From the NCBI GenBank assembly GCA_034670405.1, contig JAXDDX010000047.1:1000001-1064000 (forward strand): DNA of 64,000 nt, read 5' to 3'. The stretch comes from Hoplostethus atlanticus. Lineage: Eukaryota; Chordata; Actinopteri; Trachichthyiformes; Trachichthyidae. How positions within the stretch are numbered: the stretch's first letter is position 1; each line of letters starts with the position of its first letter. The notes under the pieces are model-generated. The model did not search any database. It saw nothing but the letters and a program-made list of their open reading frames with translations, and was not told where the DNA came from. Below, one piece after another: positions 51,146 to 62,944 of the stretch. The translations under genes were made by a program, and so were the position numbers.

Positions 51146-52894
51146 CTATCGGAGACGGAGGAAGTGAGGAAGTGAAAACGGGGCATTTTAATTGGAAGTT
51201 GCCTTGATAATCAACCTTATTCCCACGGTGGCCATTTTGAACTTGAATCTCGCAGTGGCAAACTCAGCCCAGCTGCGTCCTATTGTTGTGTACCAAGTTG
51301 TACATCCTACAAATGTTGGGAATCGGACAAACAATCATTTCACAGATTTACCACTGAAAAATGTATTAGAAACAAATGGATATGAAGAATCTGAAAGGAT
51401 ACAGGTTCATATTTTAAGGTAATATATTTGTCCCCACTATAGCCAGCTACTAGAATCTAGCCTAGATAGCTAGCTAGTAGCTAACCGTCTGGTAAGCTAG
51501 CTAACTAAGCTAGCTAGCTAACCATCTAAATTCAAGCAGTCGTCGTAGTTACTCCTGATTGCTAGCTGATTTGAGAACTGTTAGGCGTATCTGAAGTCCT
51601 CACTGATGTGTTGAAGTTTTATTCTGCCAATTACAGAATTCCCACCACTAGTGTGACGCAAATTCAAAACTGCCGCCGTGGGAATAAAGTCAGTGAAATG
51701 TGATAAAAGCTCACAGTTCACACAAAATCACAGCCAATCTAAAACACACACATAAAACAAAAGCGGTGACTCCTCCATTTAGGGTCAATCAATCTTCCTC
51801 ACAGGCAATTTCTCGGTGTTGTTAGCAGCTCGTTGTGGTGGTGGAGAACTGAAACACATAACCATCTAAACCACGACGGGGCCACAACACCAGCAATCAT
51901 CACCTAACTAGGTACACACTGTTCTGCTTCCTTACCTAAAGTGTTTATGTGGGTTTTGGGCTCCACTATATTTGAGTGGGTGAATTTAATGTGTTTGTTT
52001 GTGTGTTGCCGTTCCCTGGAAACACGTCCATTTTCCCCCCGACCACAAGACACACTGGCCTCTGGAACCCGGCCCCGGCTGGTTCAGCTCGGTGTTTTGT
52101 TTATTTGTTTACATGACTCGAGCTCAAAGTACAGGGGGAGGACCTATACATGGGCACCGCACGCCTGTCATTATGGCCCTGCTGCAGACACACTATACCA
52201 GCCTCCCACTGCTCACACTTTCATTGTATTGTTTTTGTTTGGTTGTGGCTTAGCGAGCCTCCTCTCTGGGTTTAGCTTCGCAAGTTTGAGCGCTAAACAA
52301 TGGCTGGAGAATTGTGAGTGAGGACCGAGGAGTGTTATTCTGTTACTGCAGGACAATGAAATACGTCCAGGACTGCCTGCTGACTGAACCTCACATCTTC
52401 AAAATACTCTCTAAAACAGAGATATCAATGGGGCTTTTCTGCCAAAAGCTCCAACGAGCATTAGGGATTTTGTTTGCAACTACACACATTGTTTGTGTTT
52501 TATGTTTTAAAAGGCCCTATTACAGGAAATTAGATTTCCCCCATTTATATACATACTTGATTAAAGTTGTTTAATGAAGACCCTGTTAAAGTTTGATTCT
52601 GTTTGAGTGGTTGAATTAAAAATTATTGCATTTTCAAAAATCCATCTGTTTTTACAGTTACGTTTTGGGCTAGCATCCAGTCAACGCCTCACAACTGGAC
52701 TTGGCTCCTGATTGGCTCCCCTCGCTTAACAATTGCTAAAATCCTTCAAGTCACGCCAAGGCTGCAGCATTGGGTCCAGTATTGTGGCTGTTCTGCCTGC
52801 GAGGACTTCATCTTCACATTCATCCAGTAAACAACCTTTTAACTAAACATCATGACTCATTACTTTTAACATCAGGTCTTTCCCAACAACCTAC
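51146..52894 (-). other. trrap: last trrap intron, 1.75 kb, carrying a THAP-type element
   Basis: This intron contains the inverted-repeat element with THAP-like coding text (51217-51688) and a TAGC-rich stretch (51440-51530). The part from 51940 to 52570 is unique DNA without a recognised feature. Confidence 0.75.
51217..51688 (+). mobile_element. THAP-zinc-finger transposon relic between terminal inverted repeats
   Basis: The left end (TTATTCCCACGGTGGCCATT, from 51217) and the right end, read in reverse (TTATTCCCACGGCGGCAGTT, ending about 51688), match as imperfect inverted repeats of roughly 30 bases. Inside, frame 51281-51382 encodes YCCVPSCTSY, then SFHRFTTEK and NKWI before a stop at 51383. 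This is the layout of the N-terminal half of a THAP domain (paired Cys, then FHRF and KW). THAP domains occur in P-element-type and Kolobok-type transposases. The second Cys-His pair is absent, so this is a short, dead copy. The family assignment is inferred; the target-site duplication is unclear. Confidence 0.6.
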
Positions 52895-53089
52895 CTTGAA
52901 GTTGGGCTGTGCAAAGCATCGCGCCACGGCGATCATGGAGGCGGTGAGCGGGCCGGAGACGCCGATGGTGGTGAGGAACTCGGAGATGTTGGGCGTCAGG
53001 CGAAACGGGACAGGACGGTTGGCGTCCAGGTCGCCCGTGGCGTCGTTGATATCGAAGCGGAAGTAGGAGACGTTGAGCTTTCCGGTGTC
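52895..53089 (-). CDS. trrap: trrap exon: pseudokinase C-lobe
   Basis: This exon is 195 bases and 65 whole codons. It runs from DTGKLNVSYFRFDINDATGD through RPVPFRLTPNISEFLTTIGV to ARCFAQPNFK. The position where active family members have the metal-binding Asp-Phe-Gly reads SYFRFDIND, so the DFG triplet is missing. RPVPFRLTPN is the well-kept activation-segment equivalent. The acceptor AG is at 53091-53090 and the donor GTAGG starts at 52894. Both ends fall on codon boundaries and continue the flanking exons without gap. Confidence 0.97.
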
Positions 53090-54775
53090 CTAGAGGCAGA
53101 AGACAGGTAAGGGTAAGGGTAACACTCAACAATGACATGAACGAGCGTGTATATTTCTACGGGAGGGCGTGGGGGGAATTTCATCTAAAGCATTAAAGCG
53201 TGGTAACAAACAAGAAAGCCATCTCTAGATATCGTCTGCAGTGTTCCCTGTAGCCCTCTAAGACCATATAAGCCATGCAAGCAAAATGACTCGTCTCCAG
53301 ACACGCTAGGGGAGTTACAAAGCAACAAGCACGCCACAGCAAAATGGCTGCCGTTATTGATCTAGGTGCCCCAGATGCAGTAACACGTCAGACTATCAGC
53401 AGCAGGACATCTATAATCCGCAATTCACTCCCACTCTCCTCTGCCTCCCCCCTCCTCCCCGCTGAGTTAAATACACAGAGCCCCGTTTTCATCTTTAAGC
53501 CTGTGTTTATGTGCGAGAGGGCCGCTGCACGAGCAGCCATTGCGGGGAGATAAGCTCCCTTATATGAAAAGGTGAGTGGCCCTGACAGCTTTATAGCAAT
53601 GCATTTCATTCCCACTCTTACTCCCTCTCCTCTTTCTCCGTCTCGCCTCTTTCCTCTCCCTCCTACTCCTTAACTCCCCTGCCCTCCCCTCCCTCCCTTC
53701 TTTCCCTCCTGTTATTTGCTTCTCCAGGCAGAAGCGGAGGGCCTCAAGGCAGCGGGCTGAGACACCGGCAACCCCCAGGAGGCTCCGATAAGCCTGCAGA
53801 CAGTCGGCTGTGGAGGCAGCGCGCCGAATGCTAATCGTCAGACTCGTGACCGTCGACGGCTGCGTTTTCGGGGCTCGTGTCAACGGGGATGACTCGACAT
53901 AAATGTGTCACGCGGAAAACAACATCGGGAGTGTGAAGTTGGCCGCGACGAATGACGGACGCCGCAAATCATCGATATCGGAGTGTTGGTGAGAATACGA
54001 CACGGGGCATTTCTGGGCAACTTCTTGATGGCGTAGAGCTCTGTCTACAAAGAAAGATGGATGTCGAAGTCGATATCTGACTTAAGCTCCAATCACACAG
54101 GACGCGTGTGATTGGACAACTGCTTTTTTCTGTTGAAGCCTTGTAGCATCAATAGGCAAGTATAGAAATGAGAGGAGGTCTCCATTTGGGCGGGGTGGGG
54201 CATGATGTTACGGCTGTGATGTCCTGTCCTTGCACTCCCTCTCAGCTTGTGTGTGTGTTTGTGTGTGTACGTTCTCCGCACCATAATCCTCCTGTGTCTA
54301 ATGGGATCTGCGGAGTGGAACAGGCAGAGAGGGGGCTTAATACCAGCGCTTAGCTGCCCAGAGGAACGCCTGTCAGCAAAGGCCGATTAGGATCAGAGGG
54401 GAGGGGTGGCCGTCTGACACAATCATCTTTAATAACGACTTTCAGAAAGCTGTCTGCGGACCCTGAGCACCAGACGGATGCAGGCGGACTCAGGCATGCA
54501 CACACACAGCCTCTTCAAATTGAAACGTCTTTGATAGCTGTAGAGCAGAGGGACTGAATATAACGTTCTGTCAAAACATCCCTGGCATCGGACAGCGGCT
54601 GGCTGACTGATAGGCCAAGCGTGAATGTCATGGGGGAGAATGGTAATTCATACGGCCAGATATGGAGAGGGTAATGGTGATCTCTTAATGCATCTATGAG
54701 AGTGTACACATATTGAATTAGCCCCCGTCACATGGATCACACTTGCCCTTGACAGAGAGTCAAACAAGTGTGTAT

Positions 54776-54830
<55 letters not shown>

Positions 54831-54843
54831 GTGCCTCGCCTAC
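53090..54843 (-). other. trrap: trrap intron, 1.75 kb
   Basis: In the transcript this intron opens GTAGGCGAGGCACACTG and then runs into a CA array of about 47 bases. A purine-rich area lies at 53600-53740 (minus strand). No other element was recognised. Confidence 0.75.
54780..54826. repeat. (GT)n microsatellite next to a trrap splice donor
   Basis: This is a pure GT array on the plus strand and a CA array in the trrap transcript. It begins 17 bases downstream of the donor at 54843. Intronic CA repeats close to donors are known hnRNP L binding sites that can affect splicing. Confidence 0.97.
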
Positions 54844-55047
54844 CTGCGCTATCTGCAGCATCTCAGGGTTGAGCCTGTTGAGGTGGAGCATGAACTCGGC
54901 CAGGCCTATGAGGGCCAGCTGGATGGTGAACATCTTGCGGAAGGTCCAGTAATCGGTGGCGTTGGCGAAGGTGTGAAGCGCCCACTCCTTCAGCATGCTG
55001 CGGGGCACCATGTTGCCCTGCACCTCCTTCAGGATGTCCCGCAGGAC
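54844..55047 (-). CDS. trrap: trrap exon: degenerate catalytic-loop region
   Basis: This exon is 204 bases and 68 whole codons. It runs from VLRDILKEVQGNMVPRSMLK through the block ALHTFANATDYWTFRKMFTI to LNPEMLQIAQ. In active PI3K-like kinases this part would carry the catalytic loop with Asp and Asn. Here the equivalent stretch is LIGLAEFMLHLNRLNPEML, with no such motif, as expected for TRRAP. The acceptor AG is at 55049-55048 and the donor GTAGGCG starts at 54843. A long CA tract of the transcript begins 17 bases into the following intron. Confidence 0.97.
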
Positions 55048-55941
55048 CTGGTGGCGGAGAGAGGAGGGGAGCAGAGGTTAGCTAGGCGGCTAGGCATCAA
55101 CGTCTACTCTACTTTGTTCAACAGAATGAGTGAATGAATCCTCCGACTTGGGATGCTGTGCAGCACAAGCTCCCTCTACGTCGGGCGGGAACATGCCGTT
55201 CACATCCGGATTGTGTCTGGCTGGGATTTAGCTGCATTACATTTGACATTAAAGGAAAAATGCAACCTAAAAACACTAATCACCGTAAAAAACAGCTACC
55301 GGTGATGTTCCTTGCCTACTTTGGGCCCATTTTGTTGTTTTGAAATAGCAACGGTTCTTTCTAGACCGACATTCAACAATCAAACAGGGAGAAATCCACC
55401 GTAGAAGAGGAAGAGAGTAGCCTCAATGGACCAGGATGCAATGCAGCCACAAGCCATGTTGTGTTTCGAGTACACAGATAAACGATCACACTTTCAAGCT
55501 GTATATATATATGCCCATACTCCCGCCTTTGATCGAAAGCACTGAAGCTCTGAAAGCTGTCGGAAGTCATTCTCGAAAACGTATGAAATCGCTAACTGAA
55601 GTAGAAGTCGGCGAGGCAGGTTGAGGGAAAGTGGGTACAGCAGAAAAGTAAATTACAACACTATCACAAAATAACTCCTGGACTGTGTTGAACAGCGTCA
55701 GACTAACGATATAAAGCAGCGTCAGAATATCCCAGGGTAGATTTTTCCCGTTAAAAAGCTTCTCTGCTTTACACAATGAAATCTGATTCCTCTTCCCCTC
55801 GCAGACTGCTGCCCTCACGACTTCCTCTCATTCCTCGCTGCATGTCTTTCTCCGCCCGAGTACAATACGATCGCCCAGGATGCACGTTAACGCCAGGTGT
55901 AAAGGCGTGTGCAGATGTGTGTGTTTGAACCTCTTCCCTAC
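55048..55941 (-). other. trrap: trrap intron, 894 bases, carrying a dispersed repeat
   Basis: More than half of this intron (about 55246-55715) is a copy of dispersed family A, oriented opposite to trrap. The rest is unique. Confidence 0.8.
55246..55715 (+). mobile_element. dispersed repeat family A, copy 3 (in trrap intron)
   Basis: It starts at TTAAAGGAAAAATGCAACCT and ends near the GTTGAACAGCGTCAGAC text. It shares long blocks with the copies at 22130 and 44284: CTTTCTAGACCGAC, AGGGAGAAATCCA, AACTGAAGTAGAAGT, and GAGGCAGGTTGAGGGAAAGT. There is no coding capacity. It is probably a small non-autonomous DNA transposon. Confidence 0.65.
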
Positions 55942-56126
55942 CTGGTGGCTGGCCTGCGTGCCTCTGGCCTGCACGGTGGCCAGGCGGTCGTAGTAACGGG
56001 AAATGGGGTTGTCGTGCTCGATGCCCTTCTTGGCACAGCGCTGCTTGTAGATTTCCACCAGGGACAGAGAGGAAGGGTTGTCCTCTACCAGCCGCATCTG
56101 TGGCGACACTGCCACCACCCGGGGTA
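55942..56126 (-). CDS. trrap: trrap exon: pseudokinase hinge and middle region
   Basis: This exon is 185 bases: 2 bases plus 61 codons. It reads PRVVAVSPQMRLVEDNPSSL, then SLVEIYKQRCAKKGIEHDNP, and ends QARGTQASHQ at a codon boundary. The acceptor AG is at 56128-56127 and the donor GTAGG starts at 55941. The RLVEDNPSSLSLVEIY block occupies the place of the hinge region in catalytic PI3K-like kinases. The reading frame is clean and the length fits the neighbouring phases exactly. Confidence 0.97.
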
Positions 56127-57106
56127 CTGGAGAGATGGAGGGAGGAAGAGGAAAGAGACAGGAAAGAGGAAGGACATAAGATGGAGGGAAGCCCCCGGGA
56201 GGAAAAAAAAGGAGAAGGAGGCAGAGAAAGGAGAAAACAACCAAGTCAGTGACACAACACTTGGCTGCACTCAACAGTACAAACAGTCCTCGTGTTACCA
56301 CAGACCTAAACCTCCAACTAAAATACTCAGAGTTGGGAAATAGCTGCAAAATGAGGAGCCGCCGTTCAACAGCAAGCTGGGTCACAGGGGGCAAAACGCA
56401 GCACATGGGATGCACATTTATACACACAGTCTAAACATTTATACACACTGGCACCGAGCGAACCAATACCAGCCATTCCAGTTGGGAAGGAAATGGGTTG
56501 GATGGGACCGCTGAATTCCCCGTCCATATTTCCCCTTAAACAAACCAATCAAGTGCAGAAATGGAGAGTGGGCAAACATCTGGGTGGAGGTAAACCCCGG
56601 GGGGGTGACGGGAGAGGAAATCGTGATTGAAAGAGAAAAGAAAGAGTGTGTGTGTGTGTGTGTGTGTGAGAGAAGACAGAGAGAGATGCAATAAAAATGA
56701 AAGCAGAGGGTCAACGCCAATTGTTCTGAGTGAGTAGCAGCAGAGGAGGTCACCGTCTGATCTCCAAGGACACCGAGCTCTGATCAAACCTGGGAGGGAC
56801 GGATCGTGGTAAGAAGAGAGGAAACAGAGAGACGCACTAGTGAGGAAGAAATATTTTTTGTGTCCTTGATCTGATTTTTAGGGGCATTTTGGTCCTTCTA
56901 GGGGGCGAGTTTATTAAACTCTATATACCATCACATAAAAGGAATGACAATCTGCTGCTTTAGGCTGAATACTCGGTTGTTTTCTGATGGGAAAATATAT
57001 ATATCACTCAATTTCAACTTCAGTCATTTTCTGAACTTTCAAGGGCATTTTTACCCCGAGTCCTTGTGAACACACATGGCCAATCCCCTTTGCCCCCTGA
57101 TCGTAC
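56127..57106 (-). other. trrap: trrap intron, 980 bases
   Basis: This intron holds a purine-rich stretch (56130-56245) and a short GT/GA array (56646-56672). No exon or mobile element was recognised. Confidence 0.75.
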
Positions 57107-57324
57107 CGGTGAAGAAGAGGTGTCTCTTGGTGGTCTCCTTCCTCTTCTCCAGACAGGGGTTGAGGAGGCGCAGCAGCTGCAGGACCCTCTCCTCCCGCCG
57201 CGACTCGGTCAGGCAGGCGTCGTTCATCACCAGGTAGGGGTAGATCTTTCCGTTGTGGCCGCGGATGTAGAGGCGCCGCGCCGCCGTGTTGTGTTTCTGG
57301 ACGATCTCCACTCTGGGCATGAAC
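57107..57324 (-). CDS. trrap: trrap exon: pseudokinase N-lobe region
   Basis: This exon is 218 bases: 1 base, 72 codons, then 1 base. It starts FMPRVEIVQKHNTAARRLYI, runs through GHNGKIYPYLVMNDACLTES and RREERVLQLLRLLNPCLEKR, and ends KRHLFFT. In active PI3K-related kinases the corresponding glycine-rich and lysine-bearing strands bind ATP. In TRRAP this lobe is kept for structure only. The acceptor AG is at 57326-57325 and the donor GTACG starts at 57106. The last G joins TA of the next exon to make Val. It is separated from the preceding exon by the shortest intron in the window, 141 bases. Confidence 0.97.
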
Positions 57325-57465
57325 CTGGAGAGAACATAAAGATACACCCCGTGTTTGGATTTGGAACGAACATTTTGGGCTCAATTTCCCAGGCCTGAAT
57401 TAAGGTCTATGTGTGAGTGACTAGCAGGGCAGGGAACCAACACCCTGCTTCACTGGGTCCTCTAC

Positions 57466-57691
57466 CTGGCGATCTTGATGTAGTAGTGCGTGGGCTTGGG
57501 CATGAGGAACTCCCCGGGGATCTCCACCTCGGCCGTCTGTGCAGAGAAGTTGCTGAGGAAGCGGCACTTCTCCTCGATGAGGAAGAACTTGGGCAGCTGC
57601 TTGGTCTTGGCCTCCAGGATCTTGATCCACTTCTTCAGCTTGGAGATCAGGTTGTGGAGCTTCATGGAGCCGGGCACGCTGAAGTCAAAAT
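57466..57691 (-). CDS. trrap: trrap exon: entry to the PI3K-like pseudokinase domain
   Basis: This exon is 226 bases: 2 bases, 74 codons, then 2 bases. It reads FDFSVPGSMKLHNLISKLKK, continues through the KFFLIEEKCRFLSNF segment, and ends PTHYYIKIA with AG, which completes an Arg codon with the next exon. The first two bases (AT) complete the Asp codon begun in the previous exon. The acceptor AG is at 57693-57692 and the donor GTAG starts at 57465. The stretch is typical of TRRAP and forms the N-terminal side of the kinase fold (GEFLMPKPTHYY region). No indels or stops are seen. A 5.25-kb intron separates it from the exon at 62945. Confidence 0.97.
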
Positions 57692-58404
57692 CTGGTCGGG
57701 GGAGGGAAGAGATGAAGGGTTAAGGGTTTGGTGTCCAGTTCAAATCATTGGATGCTCTCCCCTTCCTCATCAACCACCCTTGAACCCCCAACGGCTCCAG
57801 TGCGGTACAAGCCTGAAGCAGTACTGGGCAGGATGTGTGACCCTTGACCCCCCAGGCCATTGCTGCAAAAGCTTTTGGGTCATATATGTGGAAAGGCCTA
57901 CTTGAACCACCAGACTACTGAAAGAGATCCAGCTTTACATTACAGGTTAAGGGGAAGTCAACAAAAGCAAAAGGCTAGATTTCTATTTACTTACTCAACC
58001 AGGAACATAAGAAGAAGAAGGAAGAACACCTTGTTATTCACAGCGACTGCCTGGGGAGGGGGGGTGGTGGCTAACTGCCCAGTATACACACTGTAGATCC
58101 ACTTGAGCAGCGGGGGTTCAGTGCCTTGCTTAAGGGCACTTCAAGAATAAGTCATTCATGGCAGCACGACGAGCGCCGCTTGCTCTTTGTACCTCAGACT
58201 CCCCCGGTGAGGCAGAGGGCTGATTAAATCAGAGCTATAAAAACGAGAGTCTTAAAGTATTAAATTCCCCATTCTAGTCACAACTCATATTGCGGCTAAC
58301 GTATCGTGATGAGCTGTAGCAATAACATCGGAAGTAGGAAAAGGGAGCCAGGCAGGTTTTCCATTTTAGAGTAAAGCCCCCAGGACATCTCTGTAACACA
58401 GATG

Positions 58405-58430
58405 CACACACACACACACACACACACACA
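58405..58430. repeat. (CA)n microsatellite
   Basis: Thirteen CA units within a trrap intron. Confidence 0.93.
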
Positions 58431-61068
58431 TCTCCCATATCAGTACACCCTGTTGTGCCGCCTGTTATAATGAAGCCATGAAGCAGCGGCACAGGCGAGG
58501 CCTTGCCATTTCAAACCCCCGCCCCCCCCCTCCTCCCTTCAATCTCCCCCAGAGTGAGACGTCCTAATGCTTTAAATAACCCTTTAAAACAGCCAATGTT
58601 CTTCTTCTAGTGGCCCCATTTTGCTACCTGCCTGCCTTCCACCTGCCTCCATCGCAGAGGGAAAATTGAAACGGTCCTGAGAAATTGCAACCAGACAACA
58701 ATCCAGGACCATAAAAGTGTATAATGCCTACAAATAGAATAAACGAGACATGCTCCATTCCTTTGCGAGCCATGAGGCGGCGCGGTAATATCACTCCGTC
58801 TTTATCGGATAGAAAGCCCATTACCCGTTTAAGAACATCGGATTGGACCGCGCGTAAGACACAGTGCATTATGTTAACACAACAAACAACTTTAATATTT
58901 CAGAAAATGTGAAATGGAGCGTAGGAATAAGCTAATGTTGACTTTTGCTCAACATCAACACTCCCTCTCCGTCTAGCCTCCGAGGCCCTAGAAAGCATGC
59001 GGCCACTCTGACGGCGCGGGGCTCGGGTCGAGGCTATCCTGCTTGACATTTCCATTAGGAGTCGTTGCACCTCGCCCCCGTCTTCTCCGCCACGCAGAGC
59101 GCAGTCAACGGGGGTCAGCTAACACACACCCACATACACCCGGCCGCTCTCGTTAACACCCCACTGATCCTGTACTCCGACGTGGGTCGAGAGATCCTCG
59201 TCCACTCTCTGCGTTAAGTTTCAGACTTTATTCTCTTTCAATGTATGTTGCAGCAGCTCTTTAACTTTACCTTATAGAAATTTGTACCACTGCACATTTG
59301 CAATATTTAGACTTTTTCCAATTTAGCTATTGATCTGGGAGCTGTTATTTATGGGAACATGGTCTAGATGGACATACAGGTGTTGTGCATGTCTGTGATT
59401 GGATAATAATAAACCATGTCTCCAAACAAAGCAGTAACTTTTCTCCCCCTAGGACAGTTAGAAGTAAATAAGAATAAAAATCTATTTTAATATTGTCCTT
59501 GGTACAGAGCTACTTCTCATCATACTGTTATATTGTTGATTGTGTCAATGAGCATTGAGTTCGTGACGAGATTAAAACTGTTGCCGAGAGAAACTTCCAA
59601 GTTCGCGGATCAGAAAGTGCGTAGCGAGACCAGGAGAGAGTAGCAGAGAGTAACAGAGGGGTTATTTTCAGTCGCCCTGAACCCATCTTTGACCTCTGGC
59701 TCTGTCAGCTAGCAGGGGAGTGGAGCTGCTGAGAACAAGAGTGCTGCGTGGAAAACCAGCCCGGCTGCTCTCTGACCTGTGAACAGGAACCAGCGCTGGT
59801 CTGCTGTCCTGCCCAGCCTGCCTGACAGAACACAGCAGAGGGTCAGCACTGCTGCACCACATTATGGACCCAGGAGGTGGGCTACCTCTATATATAGGAC
59901 TATCGCTCCCTCGTGCACTGCCTCCTTCCTGACTCAGGAGGAGTGTGTGAATGTGTGGGAAGGAGTTCACTTCACCATGTCTGATTAGTGGGCTGCACTG
60001 TTGAGCCAATCAGAGGTCATCTCAGCAGCAAAGGCAGCACTGGAGGGGTTTCTGACTTCAACCAGAAGTAAAAGTTCCCATCTAAAGCTTCAGCTTCAGC
60101 CTGCAGACTAACTGAAGGCTATATAACTAAGCCACAGTATTATGGTAAATTGTATTGAGTTGAATTAAACTATGGTAAATGTCATTTGAGCAAAACAAAC
60201 GACTCTTCCGCAGGAAAATAATGAACAAGCCAGGAAACTTACACAATTTTTTTCAGAGAAGACTCTTCTGACAAAGGTCTCTGGAACAGATCCACTCCAA
60301 AAACAGTAACTCATGCAAATAGCAGTCGCCGTAATTGGATTTGAATGCCTCCCCACTGCCAAATGTTATGTGTGCACACATAAACCCATATTTTCCGGCC
60401 CACAAACCCTGTGAAAGCGAGTGAGCCACTAACGTGGTGCGGGGAAGGGGAGCTTGGCTGCTCAGCAGCTCTGTAAACCCTGTTTGTTCCGCTCCGGAAA
60501 GCTCGTGTGGTTTCTCCCTCCGTAGGCCCCGTTCCCCCGTCGCCGTGGGTACAGCTGGGTAGCGACGGTCGCCAGGCACCCTGCGAGGCAGAAGCCCTGG
60601 TGACGCCTGGCTGCGCCAACACAGCTGGCGCCCCAACATCTGGTAAGATCCATCAGTGCAACACTCATTCATTCACTCGCTCTGCCGTTCTCTGGTGCTT
60701 TTGCTTACTAATACCAGACACCTGTCCTGGTTTCCTCACAGGCGCTCCTTCCTATTGTTTCCTCCTCTGTTGCTCCCTCTCCTCTACCTTTTTGCTCCTT
60801 TCTCTGTAATCCTGCGTCCTCCTCTGTGCTGGCTCACCCTCGCCCCCCCTTTCTCCCTGACTCATTTTCTCCCGAGCTGCTTCTCATTCTCTGCCGCTCC
60901 CTGTCCTCCTCTATCCCAGGGCCAAACACATTAGCTCTTTTGGCCACTCTCAGGACCAGTGGAGGGGAAAAGCACAGGGGAGATGGGAGAGCAGAGCGAC
61001 GGGGAGGAGGGAGGAGAGGAAGGAGTGGCAGTGTGGAGGTGGACCGAGAAGGAGAGCCTGGGCAGTTC

Positions 61069-61069
<1 letters not shown>

Positions 61070-61101
<32 letters not shown>
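61070..61101. repeat. (GT)n microsatellite
   Basis: About 16 GT units within a trrap intron. Confidence 0.94.
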
Positions 61102-61103
<2 letters not shown>

Positions 61104-62944
61104 TCAGTCCTAGGGAGTGGAGGCAAGCCAGTGGAGAGGTTTATTTGAACACTGGGAGCTGGGGGAGCAGCAGACATTCCTTGTTTAAACTGGGGGCCAG
61201 TGAACTGTGGTTCAACTCCCTTATGTAATGTAGGAAAACAGACACGCGGCTTCCAAAAACAGGGGAATGATTGTTTTTGAGAAAAATGTCTCAGCGGGGG
61301 CTTTGGCTAAGCTAGAGCTGCACCTGTCCTGTTGGATTCCACCGCTCCAGTGTGAATCTCAACGTTGAGGCCTGAGTGACTGGCTGCCTCAACGCTGCCT
61401 CACATGAACACAGCCAGAGAGAATTTGAGATGTGAAATATGTTCATCCAAAGCCGGGAATGGATCAAGGCACATTCGCTACCGTCTCCCGTCGCCAGCTG
61501 TACGTTGATGTCTGCTGCATAGGGAATAGAAAAGATGGAAAAGGAGCCGACAGTAACTTGCCGATAGTTACAGCACTGATATACTGCAAGCTAATATAAT
61601 ACTACTGACTCCCCCGTCAGTCTATAACTCACACAGTCAACGGGGCGGCTCCGGGCTGTACATCGGCATGACATAATACATTAGTCTTGCTTTTCTGGTC
61701 TAGCATTGGAAGAGGGTTACTCGTCTTCACCAATGATAACTTGGACTCTCTTGGGAATGGGAGGTTTTCTCTGTAATGGGAACAGAACCGCCAATGAGGT
61801 TCCAGTATTTTACCAGATAAATCCCCTCTTGGTTTAAAGAGGAATCTCTAAACAATGACGTGCCAAAGAGGACGATAGAGTAGACAAACTTTAAAATTGT
61901 CATGTTTAAATACACAGAATATCGGCGCAAAATCGGCAGCTTCAGCCCAAAACACACTGGTATCAGTACCGATACCGGTCGAGCCCTACTCCTGACATTG
62001 ACTGCCCGTTAAAAATGCCCTCTGTAAACGTACAGTGTAAAACATGAGTAATTAATAACACTGTCATGCCTGGTCAGCTTGTGGCTCCGACTTAATATTG
62101 TTCTGAGGTTTTGAGTTTTATTTTATTGTACACTCAATCTGGAGGCGTTTCAACACAACACACTCCTGGAGCTGTGTGTCAGCGAGCTGCAGCATCGGGC
62201 TGGATAGTGATTTCCCCTGCAACAGTGTATTTCTGACATGATCGCTGAGGTGCTGCACTGGCTGAGATTAGCACGGCACTGACTCGTGTATAATCACAAC
62301 CTCTGTTACACACACACAGGCTACTGACAGACACACTCATTTCTGACCAGTCGCCAGCCCCACCCCTGTCCCTAAAGTCAAATCACCTGGTTGGGAACCT
62401 TCATTACGTTGCAGAGCACCACTGTTCCAGCTGCTCCCAGCAACAGTACAGTCGGTTCTGTGCAGCGCTGCTATGAGCAGCACACGGTTCTCCATGCAGA
62501 TCTAATCTAGCCGGTTCAATACGCCTCTACGGGGGGCAGCCGCAGTCCCCCTGCCTCATTATTTGGAGCGGTGAAGACATAGCATGCGTGTTGTTCCTGT
62601 TTGCTGAAAGGTGTCTGATGTCAGCTCTGATGCAGGGCCCTAGGGAGAAGAGCTGGGAGGTGTTGCTCGTTTTCAGTTCGATACCCGCCTGTTTGTCACA
62701 CTCTGTCATGTCAGACATTCACAAAGCAGCTTTTTGTGTTGCCTGAAAACAACACATGCTTTCCGCCATCTGTCTCTTCAAATTTTCACTTCTATGATGC
62801 ACTTTCAATAAGGTAAACTAGAGATGCTTGAAGTTCACATGCCCAACAGCCATGAGACTAAAGTGAACTAGTAAGTTCAAAAAGGGAAGACAGGTGTTTG
62901 TTCGACCATACCAGCCAGTTGTGAAGCTCTTAAAGCCAACCAAC

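Larger units (their letters stand above)
57692..62944 (-). other. trrap: trrap intron, 5.25 kb, with microsatellites
   Basis: This is the largest complete intron in the window. It contains a C-rich homopolymer area (about 58503-58515), a CA array (58405-58430), a pyrimidine-rich plus-strand stretch (60740-60920) and a GT array (61070-61101). At 58105-58150 the text (GGGGTTCAGTGCCTTGCTTA) resembles a common fish repeat fragment. No additional exon could be supported. Confidence 0.75.

Noticed and set aside
50831..51167. Plus-strand frames opposite the trrap terminal exon
   Set aside because: Shadows of the minus-strand coding sequence.
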